Below the pieces are notes generated by a model. It made no database searches. It worked only from the letters and a program-made list of their open reading frames with translations, and was not told the origin of the DNA. Position numbers and translations under genes: made by a program. A DNA stretch of 64,000 nt from Nematopogon swammerdamellus (lineage: Eukaryota > Arthropoda > Insecta > Lepidoptera > Adelidae): assembly GCA_946902875.1 (NCBI GenBank), contig OX336340.1, positions 24,195,566 to 24,259,565 of the forward strand. The letters are read 5' to 3'. Within the stretch, counting starts at the first letter, position 1. Every line of letters begins with the position of its first letter. Shown here one piece after another: positions 31,726-41,751 of this stretch.

Positions 31726-34700
31726 ATGTCGATCGGCAAAATTGGCGAGTTTTGTGTACAATCTGACACATGGTCATTGTATTGCGATCGACTTGAACAA
31801 TATTTTCTGGTGAATAAAGTGGATGAGGAGCTTAAGGTGCCGACGCTCATCACTTTAATAGGCAGCGAAGCGTATGAACTGTTGGTGAATCTATGCACTC
31901 CGAAAAAACCGGCAGAGCTCACATATGTCGTACTTGTGCAGATTATGGCAGATCATCTGCAACCGCGCCCCTCAATTTTAGCGGAGCGCTACAAGTTTCG
32001 ACAGCGCAAACAAGGACTGGGCGAAACCATAGCGCAGTATGCGGAGGCACTGAAGAAAATGTCGCGCTATTGCGAATTTCAAGCTTGGCTGGATGATAGC
32101 TTGCGGGACCAGTTCGTGTGCGGTGTCCAAAGCGAGCTAATTCGTCAACGGTTATTTGCGGAAGACAAAATAACTTATGCAAAAGCATTTAAATTGGCAG
32201 TCGGCATGGAGGCGGCGGAAAAGGATGCGGCCGAGATAGGTGGACAACGACGGAGCGGTGAGGCGGGGTCGGCGGGGTGTCACAAAGTGACGTCATCGGA
32301 ACCGGCACGCACACGCGCAGACCGACAGTTGTCGCGCTCGGCAGCTTCAACGACAACGGGAGATAGAGTACACAGACAGCGAAAGTCAGAGGCGACACCT
32401 GTCACTGCGGCCACCATGACAACGGAAAAACATCAGAGAAGTAATGTAGATAACAACTACACGAAGACGTGCTCTGCGTGTGGCGGCTCGGGACACACAA
32501 CGACGGGATGCAAGTTCCGCACGTATACGTGTCGAAAATGCCTACGAGTAGGGCATCTACAACGCATGTGCGGGCAAAGCAGTGGCATGCGTGGACTCCA
32601 TCACGTCGTAGAAAGACAGGAACTCGGCGGATTAACCGACTCGAGCGACGACGACGGTGAGGCGGAGGTAACAGGCCTACCCCTTTACCATATCGACTTG
32701 CAGAGCTGTAGGCCAATCACACTTTCTCTGTTAGTGGACGGTAGGCGGCTGGAGCTCGAGGTAGACACGGGTTCGGCCGTGACGTGTATAGGACGTCGGA
32801 CTTACGAGAGATTGTTTTCACATTTGCCACTCGAACAGTGCAACCTGGTGTTGAAATATTACACGGGAGAAACGGTAACTCCTGACGGCAAATTTAGAAC
32901 AACGGTACAGTACAAAGATGTGATAAAAAATTTAGATGTTTATGTTGTAGGCTCGGGAAAGGTGTGTTTGTTAGGGAGGCAGTGGCTGGGTTCTTTGGCT
33001 ATAGATATCCCGGTACTAGCATATCATAAAGTCGACGTGGGCAAACAGGATTGTAAATTTGATTTAAATGAATTTATGTCTAGATATGGTGATGTGTTCG
33101 CGGACGGGCTGGGCCGGTACACGGGTGGGACTGTGTCGCTGCGTGTGCGCGAGGGAGCAGTGCCGTGCTACCTGCGGGCGCGCCCGCTCGCCTACGCGTT
33201 GAAGGAGAAGGTGGAGCGGGAGCTGGAGGCGCTAGTGCAGAGCGGCATTCTGACACCCGTCGAGACGTCGGATTGGGCAACCCCCATCGTTCCGGTACTA
33301 AAGAAAACGGGGGATCTACGCATATGCGCAGATTACAAGATAACCGTCAATAAGGTGCTCGATGTTGACCGTTTTCCTGTCCCGCGTGTAGAAGACGTCT
33401 TAGCTAAACTACAAGGAGGAATAAAATTTAGCACAATAGACCTGTCGCAGGCGTACGCACAGTTGGAGCTTGATGAAGCGTCCAGAAAATTTACCGTAAT
33501 TAATACGCATAAGGGGCTCTTCAGATATAATAGATTAGTGTATGGGTTGAGCTCTTCACCGGGAATTTTTCAACGTAAACTCGAACAGTTATTCAGCGAC
33601 CTGCCGTACGTTGGTGTTTTTCTCGATGATATCATCGTGACCGGCAGGAACGCGCAGGAGCATCTGGAGACGTTGAATAGGGTGTTCCAACGTCTGTTGA
33701 GATTCGGTTTGAAAATACGTAAAGAAAAGTGTTCCTTTTTTGCAGAGTCGGTGAAGTACCTAGGGTTTATAATAAATAGACACGGAATCCATACATGTCA
33801 GGATAAAGTAGAAGCGATAGAAAACACCCCTACGCCAACTTGCGTCACGGAATTAAGAGCGTTTCTGGGGCTCGTCATTTACTACGCTAGATTCATCCGA
33901 AACGTTAGTACTATCCTGTCTCCGTTGTACGATCTGCTTAAGAAAGAGAGAGAGTATGTTTGGAGCGATGAATGTGAACGTGCTTTTGTCAAAATCAAAC
34001 GATTACTCGCTTCTAGTCCCGTCCTCGCACACTACTCGACCGAGCGACCGCTGCTCCTCACGACGGACGCGAGCTCGGTGGGCGTGGCCGCGATCCTGTC
34101 ACACGGCACACCGGAGGGCGAGCGGCCGGTGGCGTACGCTTCGCGCACGCTCACATCGGCAGAAAAGGGTTATTCGCAAATTGATAAGGAGGCACTGGCC
34201 ATAATATTCGGAATACGTAAATTTCACCAATATTTATATGGCCGTAAATTCACATTGAGGACCGACCACAAGGCGTTGGTCTCCATTTTTGGGAACAAGG
34301 TAGGTATACCGCAGATGGCGGCTAGCCGGCTTCAACGATGGGCAGTCATGTTGACCGGCTACGACTACGACGTCGAGTACGTGAATACTAAACTCAACTG
34401 CGCAGATGGGCTGTCTAGGTTGCCTGCACGTGTTAAGAAAGAGTCGGGTAAATTGGAAAATACGTATGTTAATTTCGTAGAAAATGCACTTCCGCTGCGA
34501 CATACGGACATTAAAACGGCCTGTAGCAAAGATCAATTATTAAGTAAGGTACATGGCTATCTACGATCGGGCTGGCCGCCCACATGTCCTGAAGATGAGT
34601 TGAAACCATATTTTTTACGAAGAAATGAGCTTTATTTAGATTCGGGTTGCATAATGTGGGGTTACCGTATGGTGATTCCTGAGATATACCGAAAACATAT

Positions 34701-35838
34701 ATTACGAGAATTGCATAGTGGTCATATGGGTATTGTGAAGACCAAAGGTGTGGCCCGAAGCTATGTGTGGTGGCCGGGAGTAGACGCGGATGTGGAGCGG
34801 GCGTGCAAGGAGTGCAGAGCGTGCAACGAGGACGCGCAGGCACCGCCTCGAGCGGCGCCGCGGCCGTGGACGTACCCCACCGAGCCCTGGACGCGGCTCC
34901 ATGTCGATTTCTTTAAAATATCTGGAATGACATTTTTTACTATTAAAGACGCTACGACAAAATGGATCGAGGTATTTGAAATGAAAAGTACAACCGCCAA
35001 AGCCGTTATTAAAAAATTAAGAGAGACGTTTGCCCGTTTTGGTATATGTGCTGAGATGGTATCGGATAATGGTCCACCATTCAACAGTGTAGATTATGCA
35101 GCATTTGCGAAGAATAATGGTATCAAACTTACCTTCTCTTCAGTCTATCACCAATCTTCTAATGGTTCTGCGGAAAATGCGGTCAAATTGTGTAAAAAAG
35201 CGTTGCGAAAAGCAGCAACAGAGAGGGTAGATTTTAACGCGGCACTACAAAGTTATCTTTTAGCCTACAGGAATGCAGAACACAGTACGACAGGAGCGGC
35301 GCCGGCTGTGTTACTGCAGCATCGCAGGCTGCGCTCTCGTCTCGACCTGCTGCAGGCGGACCGCGGCGCGCACGTGCGAGCGGCTCAGGCGAGGCAGGTA
35401 GAGGCGGCGGGGGGAGTCGAGCGCTCAGTAAACGTCGGTGAGGATGTCTGGGCTCGAAATTATAGCGGGAGAGATAGGTGGCAGGCGGGACAGGTGGTCG
35501 ATCAGTTAGGGTCACGCAACTTCACCGTACGGCAGGAAAACGGTCAAACAGTTAAGCGACATATAGACCAAATTAGGCGACGCACTCGCTTTTCGGATAT
35601 AGCGCTTCCGCCAGATGATCCACAAACTCTGGCGACCTGCGCAGAGCCAGCGTCGGTAGAAGAACAAACGACTCCAGTGCCCGCTACCGCTACGCCGAGT
35701 CCGCTCAAGGTACCTCCCTCCCGCGTGCATGAGGAAGTGGAACCTGAACGCATCGTGGCTGTAGCCACACCTGTGTCTCGTTCTCCACGGCCCAAGCGTT
35801 TTATTAAACCTATTATAAGATATGGCTCTGAAATTTAA
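31726..35838 (+). CDS. gag-pol: Ty3-type gag-pol polyprotein (1370 aa)
   Basis: The polyprotein would supply capsid and replication enzymes for retrotransposition. Gag fills about residues 1-290: a capsid-like region with an SLYCDRLEQYF stretch and an RQRKQGLGETIAQYAEALKK helix, then two CX2CX4HX4C zinc knuckles (249-262 and 269-282). The aspartic protease has DTGSA (D347). Reverse transcriptase has RICADYK, an FSTIDLSQAYAQL region and the catalytic FLDD at 632-635. RNase H has TTDAS (D781). Integrase has an HHCC finger (H997, H1000, C1030, C1033) and a D,D-35-E triad (D1061, D1114, E1150), then a GPY/F-like C-terminus ending KRHIDQIRRR. No env and no chromodomain are seen. The frame extends upstream only to a GTG, so the ATG at 31726 is the start chosen. 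No stop or frameshift is present. Confidence 0.95.
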   Translation: MSIGKIGEFCVQSDTWSLYCDRLEQYFLVNKVDEELKVPTLITLIGSEAYELLVNLCTPKKPAELTYVVLVQIMADHLQPRPSILAERYKFRQRKQGLGETIAQYAEALKKMSRYCEFQAWLDDSLRDQFVCGVQSELIRQRLFAEDKITYAKAFKLAVGMEAAEKDAAEIGGQRRSGEAGSAGCHKVTSSEPARTRADRQLSRSAASTTTGDRVHRQRKSEATPVTAATMTTEKHQRSNVDNNYTKTCSACGGSGHTTTGCKFRTYTCRKCLRVGHLQRMCGQSSGMRGLHHVVERQELGGLTDSSDDDGEAEVTGLPLYHIDLQSCRPITLSLLVDGRRLELEVDTGSAVTCIGRRTYERLFSHLPLEQCNLVLKYYTGETVTPDGKFRTTVQYKDVIKNLDVYVVGSGKVCLLGRQWLGSLAIDIPVLAYHKVDVGKQDCKFDLNEFMSRYGDVFADGLGRYTGGTVSLRVREGAVPCYLRARPLAYALKEKVERELEALVQSGILTPVETSDWATPIVPVLKKTGDLRICADYKITVNKVLDVDRFPVPRVEDVLAKLQGGIKFSTIDLSQAYAQLELDEASRKFTVINTHKGLFRYNRLVYGLSSSPGIFQRKLEQLFSDLPYVGVFLDDIIVTGRNAQEHLETLNRVFQRLLRFGLKIRKEKCSFFAESVKYLGFIINRHGIHTCQDKVEAIENTPTPTCVTELRAFLGLVIYYARFIRNVSTILSPLYDLLKKEREYVWSDECERAFVKIKRLLASSPVLAHYSTERPLLLTTDASSVGVAAILSHGTPEGERPVAYASRTLTSAEKGYSQIDKEALAIIFGIRKFHQYLYGRKFTLRTDHKALVSIFGNKVGIPQMAASRLQRWAVMLTGYDYDVEYVNTKLNCADGLSRLPARVKKESGKLENTYVNFVENALPLRHTDIKTACSKDQLLSKVHGYLRSGWPPTCPEDELKPYFLRRNELYLDSGCIMWGYRMVIPEIYRKHILRELHSGHMGIVKTKGVARSYVWWPGVDADVERACKECRACNEDAQAPPRAAPRPWTYPTEPWTRLHVDFFKISGMTFFTIKDATTKWIEVFEMKSTTAKAVIKKLRETFARFGICAEMVSDNGPPFNSVDYAAFAKNNGIKLTFSSVYHQSSNGSAENAVKLCKKALRKAATERVDFNAALQSYLLAYRNAEHSTTGAAPAVLLQHRRLRSRLDLLQADRGAHVRAAQARQVEAAGGVERSVNVGEDVWARNYSGRDRWQAGQVVDQLGSRNFTVRQENGQTVKRHIDQIRRRTRFSDIALPPDDPQTLATCAEPASVEEQTTPVPATATPSPLKVPPSRVHEEVEPERIVAVATPVSRSPRPKRFIKPIIRYGSEI

Positions 35839-35945
35839 GAATACAAATATGTTATTATGTTAGTAAAAAAAAAAAAATATTATTTTCATTTAGTTATGTA
35901 CCTACGTAGTTACCTAAGTACTTATTCTTGTACTTATTTGACATT

Positions 35946-35956
35946 AAGTGTGAGGG
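35946..35956 (+). promoter_or_regulatory. Polypurine tract (plus-strand primer)
   Basis: AAGTGTGAGGG immediately precedes the 3' LTR. It is short and contains two T residues, so it is weak, but its position is correct. Confidence 0.55.
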
Positions 35957-36067
35957 TGTAATGTTTATGGCAACACAAATATCGATTGGCTGCTGCAATA
36001 AATTTGTTCTCTCGACAAGTCGTGGTTTTCCTTTGTCGTGGCCTTTTTCCATATCTACGAACATTTC
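35957..36067 (+). repeat. 3' LTR (111 bp)
   Basis: Identical to the 5' LTR. AATAAA at 35997-36002 probably directs polyadenylation of the element RNA. AAAT follows at 36068-36071. Confidence 0.9.
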
Positions 36068-36071
36068 AAAT

Positions 36072-36352
36072 TAAAACTAACACGAATCACGACACGTGGA
36101 TATCAGAACGTTTCGCCTGAATATGTAAACTTACAAAATTCTAGTAAATGTTTATCAATATTTTATTTTCTCTACAGAAAAATAATTCTTAATTAATTTC
36201 ATTTCGCTCAATCTAAAACGTAATAAATCGGGCACAATAAAATTACAATCGCTGGCTGACTGCTGAATAACTTAAACGAATTTTGATCATACAATACATT
36301 TCTATCACAAAATTATAAAACGCTTCGATAAATGAATCAATCAAATAATCCA
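36072..36352. other. No gene seen
   Basis: AT-rich spacer. Confidence 0.4.
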
Positions 36353-36740
36353 TTTTTTTTTTTATGGAAATTGACACGGTTGGCTACATCACCTACAACG
36401 TCCGTGATGTCAGCCCATAACACCGGGTGAACTAGGTGCCATGTCAGTGCTTCCCCCTTTGATCGTGCCGGCTACACTGAACTGGTCGGAAAACACAAAC
36501 TATTTACATAGCCGTTTAGACCGACGTTTCATTCAGTGCGGTGGTATCAACCCGGGCGGGTTAAACCCTACCACCAAGTAAGATTAGGAGGGAAGGGACC
36601 TACAGTTTTACGAGGAATCCGAACCTCGGTCAGCCTCCAACGGTCAGCGGTCACCCATCCAAGTACTGACCGCACCCAGCGTTGCTTAACATTCAATAGC
36701 GACAGTTGACTGTCTGCACCACTGAGCTATCGAGGCTGAC
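36353..36740 (-). mobile_element. SINE-A, full length
   Basis: The reverse strand starts TCAGCCTCGATAGCTCAG, then the 5S-like GTTAAGCAACGCTGGGTGCG and GGTCAGTACTTGGATGGGTG, then B box GGTTCGGATTCC, the body and a poly-A tail. It is the closest relative of the 44.6 kb copy (same CGATCAAAGGGGGAAGCAC variant). Confidence 0.92.
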
Positions 36741-36927
36741 ATTTAAGCGCTGTGTTATTTTATTATATTAAATCTAAAACTTATTTTTTTAGAAAAAACA
36801 TGATTTGATTAATTTATTGATACATAAATTATTTATCAAAGTTGAAATTTGTATGGAGGTACATAGTGCAAATTCTGTTGCTTGTAATAATTTTATTACA
36901 TGTCGTGTGTAGTGGTGGGACATTTTT

Positions 36928-37035
36928 TTTTTTATTAAAACTGACACGTTTGGCTTATCACCTACAACATCCGTGATGTCAGCCCATAACACCGGGTGAA
37001 CTAGGTGCCATGTCAGTGCTTCCCTTCATTTCGCT
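36928..37035 (-). mobile_element. SINE-A 3' end fragment
   Basis: From CAGTTTTAATAAAAAAAA back to AAGGGAAGCACTGACATGG. 5'-truncated. Confidence 0.8.
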
Positions 37036-37198
37036 CAAAAATTATTTGTTTTGATTATAAGTATTTCTGTCGATTGTAACCGCAACATCTCTCTCAACAT
37101 GTATCTCTGTAAGATAATCTATGTTGCGAACTGAAGACGTATTCTATGTTAAAAGCTGCCCGTGGGTGGTGAAGCTAAGACTAGCAAACTCTAAGGCC

Positions 37199-37327
37199 CA
37201 ATTGCGCCAACACGAATTTAGAGTTAAGTAGCGAGTTATGGATTTAAACGCGGTTCCCACAGTCAACGGGTACTAGCTTAACGAGTTAAACTGGTTTATA
37301 TCGTTAAATTCGTGTTGGTGCAAGTGA
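37199..37327. mobile_element. Short MITE with ~20-bp inverted ends
   Basis: AATTGCGCCAACACGAATTTA and TAAATTCGTGTTGGTGCAA are inverted copies. The CACTTGCACCAAC-type end is a common arthropod MITE end. No coding capacity. Target duplication is unclear. Confidence 0.5.
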
Positions 37328-37629
37328 ACCTAAGTATACTAGAATATACAGATGTTACAAGCCGAATACTTTAAAATGTTTCCCTATATAAATTAAAAAA
37401 AAAATATTCCTATGACCAAACTCTCCCTACCTTTCGCATACCCCCCTTCCCCACTTCACTCACGCCGCCCAACGCAGTGCCACTACCGCCGCCCCCTAAT
37501 GACACGGCGACGAACGCGGCTTGCCACGCACTGACCCATTTACGCTATATTTCGCGAGCTAAATCTAATTTAATTAATCATGCGTCTCGATAAATACTGG
37601 GACTAACTTTTTGCTTGAAATAAACCCAA
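37328..37629. other. No gene seen
   Basis: C-rich patch at 37430-37500; no frame or repeat. Confidence 0.4.
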
Positions 37630-38030
37630 AACCGGCCAAGTGCGAGTCGAATTCGCGCACCGAGGGTTCCGTATCGCCATGTCATGGCTAGCGCCACTCA
37701 CGCCATCTAGATGGCTTGTTATGAAACGCTTCATATTAGTTAAATGTCATGATTAGTTAAAAATACTTCATAATCTATTCGGTAGATGGCGCGCGCGCAT
37801 ACACTTTTTAGTTTTTTCTATGGAAATCCCGTGATTTTTTTCCTTTTTCTCATTTTTTGTTATATCGGCCATAATAACACATATTCTGTGAAAAATTCAA
37901 TGGGCTACCTATTACGGTTCAAGAGATACAGCCCTCGGACAGACAGACGGACGGACGCACGGACAGACAGACAGACAGACGGCGTAGGCTTAGTAATAGG
38001 TTTCCGTACGCGATACGTAAACCTAAAAAG
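37630..38030 (+). repeat. Repeat-F, long variant
   Basis: It begins AAACCGGCCAAGTGCGAGTC and includes the extra TCATGGCTAGCGCCACTCAC and CATCTAGATGGC segment seen also at 52.2 and 58.7 kb. It ends GTAATAGGTTTCCGTACGCG. Confidence 0.85.
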
Positions 38031-38533
38031 TATTTAACGTACTGACCATTCGTTCGGTAACAACCTGTATATTTGGTGCCGCCACCACCGGTGCACTCTC
38101 GACCCGCTAACATCGATCACCACGCGCCCGGTGCCTCTGCGGCCGACCGCACAGAATATATTTACAAACCGGCTGCATCCAAGCCGGGGGATACATCCGG
38201 ATCGGCTTCTTCAATTTAAAATAGGAAACTTATCCCCCCGACAGCCATAAAGTCTACATTTACCATAGAGTCTTCCCTCGCAGCCGCCGCGCCGACCGAG
38301 ATCAAATCCACGTGGATTTCTAGCCGCCCGGAGCTGCATCTCAGGGTTTTATTTTACTGAATGTTTTCCGCGGCCGTTTCGCAGATACTAAAATAATAAG
38401 AGTTCTCCGTGGCGGAGTATTATACGGCTTTTATGTGCTCCTAGGGCTCGGAGGGCCCTGTAGACGCGTTCTCTAGATGTCACCTGCGAACATGTAACGA
38501 AGGTAGGCTTAAGACCAGACGGAAGTTAACTTT
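38031..38533. other. Low-copy GC-rich DNA; no supported gene
   Basis: No repeat of this window. Short frames only. Confidence 0.4.
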
Positions 38534-38882
38534 CTTTTTTTTTTCTTTTTTTTTATTGAAACTGACACTGTTGGCTACATCACCTACAACATCCGTGATG
38601 TCAGCCCATAACACCGGGTGTACTTGGTGCCACGTCAGTGCTTCCCTTAGGTCGTGCCGGCTACACTGAACTGGACGGAAAACACAAACTAAATAGTTTG
38701 TGTTTTCCTATGTAAATACATAGCCGTTTGTGGGCTATGTAAATACATAGCCGATTCGACCGACCTTTCATTCAGTGCGGTGGTACCAACCCGGGCGGGT
38801 AAACCCTACCACCTAGTAATATAAGAAGGGAGTCATACCCCTTAGTCGCCTTTTACGACATGCACGGGGAGAGATGCAGATT
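38534..38882 (-). mobile_element. Chimeric SINE-B/SINE-A, copy 2
   Basis: The reverse strand has GACTAAGGGGTATGACTCCC joined to TTCTTATATTACTAGG, the same fusion as at 23.4 and 63.4 kb. The SINE-B head is cut at 38882. Positions 38683-38760 carry a local inversion and duplication of AACACAAACTA and CTATGTAAATACATAG. Confidence 0.85.
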
Positions 38883-38886
38883 TCTC

Positions 38887-39374
38887 CATACAAAATCGTG
38901 TTTCGGCATTTATGTTTTCTAGCCCCCTAAACCTTATCCGATTTTTAAATTTATCTAAACCCCCTAAACCTTATCCGAATTGGCAAGGTTTCTCTTATTC
39001 AAATTTATCTAATTGAACTATAGTTCTTTGTCAATGAAATACTTGACTAAATTGTTCTCAAACTCAAAGATTAAAGTAGGTGGATAAAAACTTGCCAAGA
39101 CGCACTATTGAGTAGCAAAGAACATAATAAATTCTCTTTTAAAGCAACTGAAGAACGTTATGCATAACAGGAGCTATGATTTTAAGGAACTTCGAAAGAA
39201 CTTGGTATCCAGTTAGGTCTCACTTCTTTTATAAGCGAAGCCGTTATCCGAGTGCAAGTTTTTTTTTTTTTTTTGCGAACTTGTTTTTTTTTTTGTTTTC
39301 ACATTTATGTTTTTGGTGGGATAAGGTTTACCGGGCTAGAAACCATAAATGCCGAAAGACGATTTTGTATGAAA
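38887..39374. mobile_element. MITE with ~53-bp inverted repeats
   Basis: Left arm CATACAAAATCGTGTTTCGG... (38887-38940) and right arm ending ...GACGATTTTGTATG (about 39320-39374) are inverted copies, including GGCATTTATG and TAAACCTTATCC. A second CCCCTAAACCTTATCCG lies just inside the left arm. No coding capacity. No target duplication was found. Confidence 0.65.
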
Positions 39375-39472
39375 AAGTCAACTACCGTCACGTCTTAAGA
39401 GTCGGCATGCCCCTAGCATCTCTTAGGCCAACAAGGGCTTAGACAAAATATTAATTTAATTTGTTTATTTTT

Positions 39473-39697
39473 CCGTACCCCGTACGGAAATCTATTTCCT
39501 ATTAAATTAAGGGGGATCCCCATACAATAAATTTGCTAAGAATCGATTAGTCAAAATAATAGATGGCGTCACAGGCTTTTATATTTTCCATTGAAGAAAG
39601 ACAAAACATAGACGGATATGGACTTTTGACATGTATGGTATAGAGGATCTACGGAACCCTCCGTGCGCGAGTAAAACTCGCACTTAACTGATTTTTT
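39473..39697 (-). repeat. Repeat-F, internally deleted
   Basis: CCGTACCCCGTACGG at one end, GGGGGATCCCCATAC inside, and GTGCGCGAGTAAAACTCGCA then CTTAACTGATTTTTT at the other. It lies head-to-tail with the next Repeat-F copy. Confidence 0.65.
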
Positions 39698-40235
39698 AGG
39701 TTTCCGTACCCCAACTGTGTCTGTCAGTCCTACTGCTGTATCTTTGGAACCGTAATATCTAGCCTGTTGAAATTTGTACACAAAGTGTGTGTTATTTATT
39801 ATGGTGGATATAATATAACAACAATACAAAATTGAAAAAGTACAAAATTAAGGGAGTCCCCATTTTTTTTTTTTTTATGGAACCTGACACGGTTGGCTAC
39901 ATCACCTACAACATCCGTGATGTCAGCCCATAACACAGGGTGAACTAGGTGCCATGTCAGTGCTTCCCTTCATTTCATGTCGGCTACACTAAACTGGACG
40001 GAAAACACGAACTATTTACATAGCCGTTTCGACCGACGTTTCGTTCAGTGCGGTGGTACCAACCCGGCCGGGATAAACCCTACCACCTAGTAAGGTAAGA
40101 AGAGAAGGGACCTACAGTTTAACGTGGAATCCGAACCACGGTCATACCCCCCTACAAGAATCATGTTTTTTTTTCAAGTTTATTTTTGTGGTGTGGAAAC
40201 CTTGGTGCGCGAGTCCGACTCGCACTTGGCGGGTT
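39697..40235 (-). repeat. Repeat-F split by a SINE-A insertion
   Basis: TAGGTTTCCGTACCCC, TTTGGAACCGTAATATCTAG and GGGAGTCCCCAT lie on the left of the SINE. ATCATGTTTTTTTTTC, GTGCGCGAGTCCGACTCGCA and CTTGGCGGGTTC lie on the right. Confidence 0.8.
39863..40143 (-). mobile_element. SINE-A nested in Repeat-F
   Basis: Poly-T at 39863, then the reverse complement of the 3' three-quarters, ending in the B-box region (CCGAACCACGG). The tRNA/5S head is missing. Confidence 0.85.
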
Positions 40236-40455
40236 CTTTTTTCATGTCTTTATTAAAAATCGTTCTTCATAATTGTAGCTAGGTCGTGTATACATATTAA
40301 TTATTAATCTGTCAGCCCATGCCTTATGCAATATATTATATTGAAAATAAAGCGTGTTGAAAATTTTAATATTGTCATCACCTTTATATTCCCTAAAGAT
40401 AAGAAATATTGCTAGTTTTTCAGCGTAGTTATATAAATACATATTTATTTTTATT
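40236..40455. other. No gene seen
   Basis: AT-rich spacer. Confidence 0.4.
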
Positions 40456-40945
40456 TAAATCGCGACATATGGCGCCGTGGCACCCATAACGTGTCTAACG
40501 GCGCCCATGGACATTCGGTCGTACGCGGGGGCTGCGAATGCCATGCCTGGCAGGTGCCTGGGTGGCTCTGCCCGAGGTCGAAGCCGCAGTTGGAGCCAAT
40601 TTCACCGCCGAGGAGGTGCCAGTCCGGCTTGGAGGTGGACTAATGTCGCTGGGGAAAGGCTATTAACCCGCGATTTAAAAATCCGTAGATTGTAGGAGTG
40701 GGGAAAGATATTCTCTGGGACCTTTCACACCTTTGCAGTGCGGCACAACAACGATTTATAGAATCGTGCAGTTCGAAGAACTCTTCTATCGGCTACAAAG
40801 GGGTGTTCCGCGAGAGTATGGCGGGTTTGGCGAAGGCGAACAGGAGGAGGAGGGATAAGGGAAGCAAGTTCGTCAGAGCAGCGGCCATAGTAGTACCGAT
40901 AAAACGCCCCTCTTGAAGGACCCGAGACTGTACTTGGGGGGTAAT
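40456..40945 (-). mobile_element. LINE-M 3' end interrupted by LINE-N
   Basis: 40456-40553 and 40898-40945 are contiguous parts of LINE-M: the pieces that read AGGTGCCT and ACGCCCCTCTTGAAGG are adjacent elsewhere. Between them lies LINE-N sequence in the same orientation. Confidence 0.75.
40554..40897 (-). pseudogene. LINE-N RT C-terminus, inside LINE-M
   Basis: The reverse strand encodes a CSDELASLIPPPPVRLRQ-like segment, HPFVADRRVLRTARF, an AKV segment where WNxLP is damaged, NIFPHSYNLRIFKSRVNSL and a short tail. A stop and frame change near the AKV motif disable it. The 3' terminal A-rich end seen at 60.9 kb is missing, so the join is probably a recombination product and not a clean insertion. 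Confidence 0.75.
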
Positions 40946-41183
40946 ATATCGCGTTATGCTCAAGCGAACAACGCCTCGAATGTATTGCCTCGAAGGCTAT
41001 TTCCGCTCTCTCTAGATTAACGTCTATATTCGCAGCAAAGACAAGTAAAGGGGACCCGATAACAGATTACCCGCAAACACGCTTTAAATTCATTTCCCGG
41101 CTCGGAGGCAGACCGGAGACCGGTCGCACGAGCGGTGGGGCTATCGCGTACATTTTTTAGCGATTTACTAGAAAAACATCCTT
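40946..41183. other. No gene seen
   Basis: Low-copy DNA without recognised features. Confidence 0.4.
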
Positions 41184-41385
41184 CCGGACCATAATGTTGA
41201 ATTTGCAAAATGTTGAATTCTTATCATGTTGAATTCGCAAAATGTTGAATCCCAAATCGTTGAATTCGTAAAAAGTTGAATTTTCTGGACCCACAATGTT
41301 GAATTCCTAAAATGTTGAATCACAAAACGTTGAATTCGCAAAAAGTTTAATTTTCTGGACCCACAGTGTTGAATTCCTAAAATCG
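41184..41385 (+). repeat. Minisatellite with higher-order structure
   Basis: A 15-17-bp unit (AAAATGTTGAATTCGC) is repeated about eleven times. A CTGGACCCA spacer starts each block at 41184, 41285 and 41355, so blocks of 6, 4 and about 2 units form a higher-order pattern. Confidence 0.85.
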
Positions 41386-41496
41386 TCTGTGAACCAATAC
41401 TAGTACTGGCCACTTGTAATAAAATGATGTGATTTGTCATTCATTATCCTTTACTATTGTCAGTGTCAAGTATATAGCAGAAATTGATTTTTTTTC

Positions 41497-41725
41497 AGGC
41501 TCGCCACCTCTCACCTTGGCACGGTACTTCCACCGAGTCATGCAGCAGGTCGGTCTTCGTGCCTTACTTGCTGCTTGATCGATTTAATCTTGTTCGAATA
41601 CTTTGCGAATCGTGAGGGTCGGTGTTGTGCTGTAATTTACCAGAGCTCTTGCAGCACAACACCGATTACTCTGCTTACCCCGATTGTCGGGATTCAGCGT
41701 GTCTGATATGTTTGTATGGAGAAAT
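41497..41725 (+). mobile_element. SINE-B, 3' two-thirds
   Basis: From AGGCTCGCCACCTCTCACC to GGGATTCAGCGTGTCTGAT. The first third is missing and the tail is short. Confidence 0.75.
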
Positions 41726-41751
41726 TGATTTCGACCAGATATAAAACCGTA

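Larger units (their letters stand above)
31514..36067 (+). mobile_element. Intact Ty3-type LTR retrotransposon (Mag-like)
   Basis: The 4554-bp element has identical 111-bp LTRs, a primer-binding site abutting the 5' LTR, one uninterrupted gag-pol frame and a short purine tract before the 3' LTR. AAAT flanks both sides (31510-31513, 36068-36071), as expected for a 4-bp Ty3-type target duplication. Very short LTRs, two zinc knuckles and a single gag-pol frame without env recall the Mag lineage first known from the silkworm. Identical LTRs imply a recent insertion. Confidence 0.93.

Noticed and set aside
41184..41385. Short direct repeats resembling a CRISPR array
   Set aside because: The units are contiguous variants without unique spacers, and the sequence is eukaryotic.
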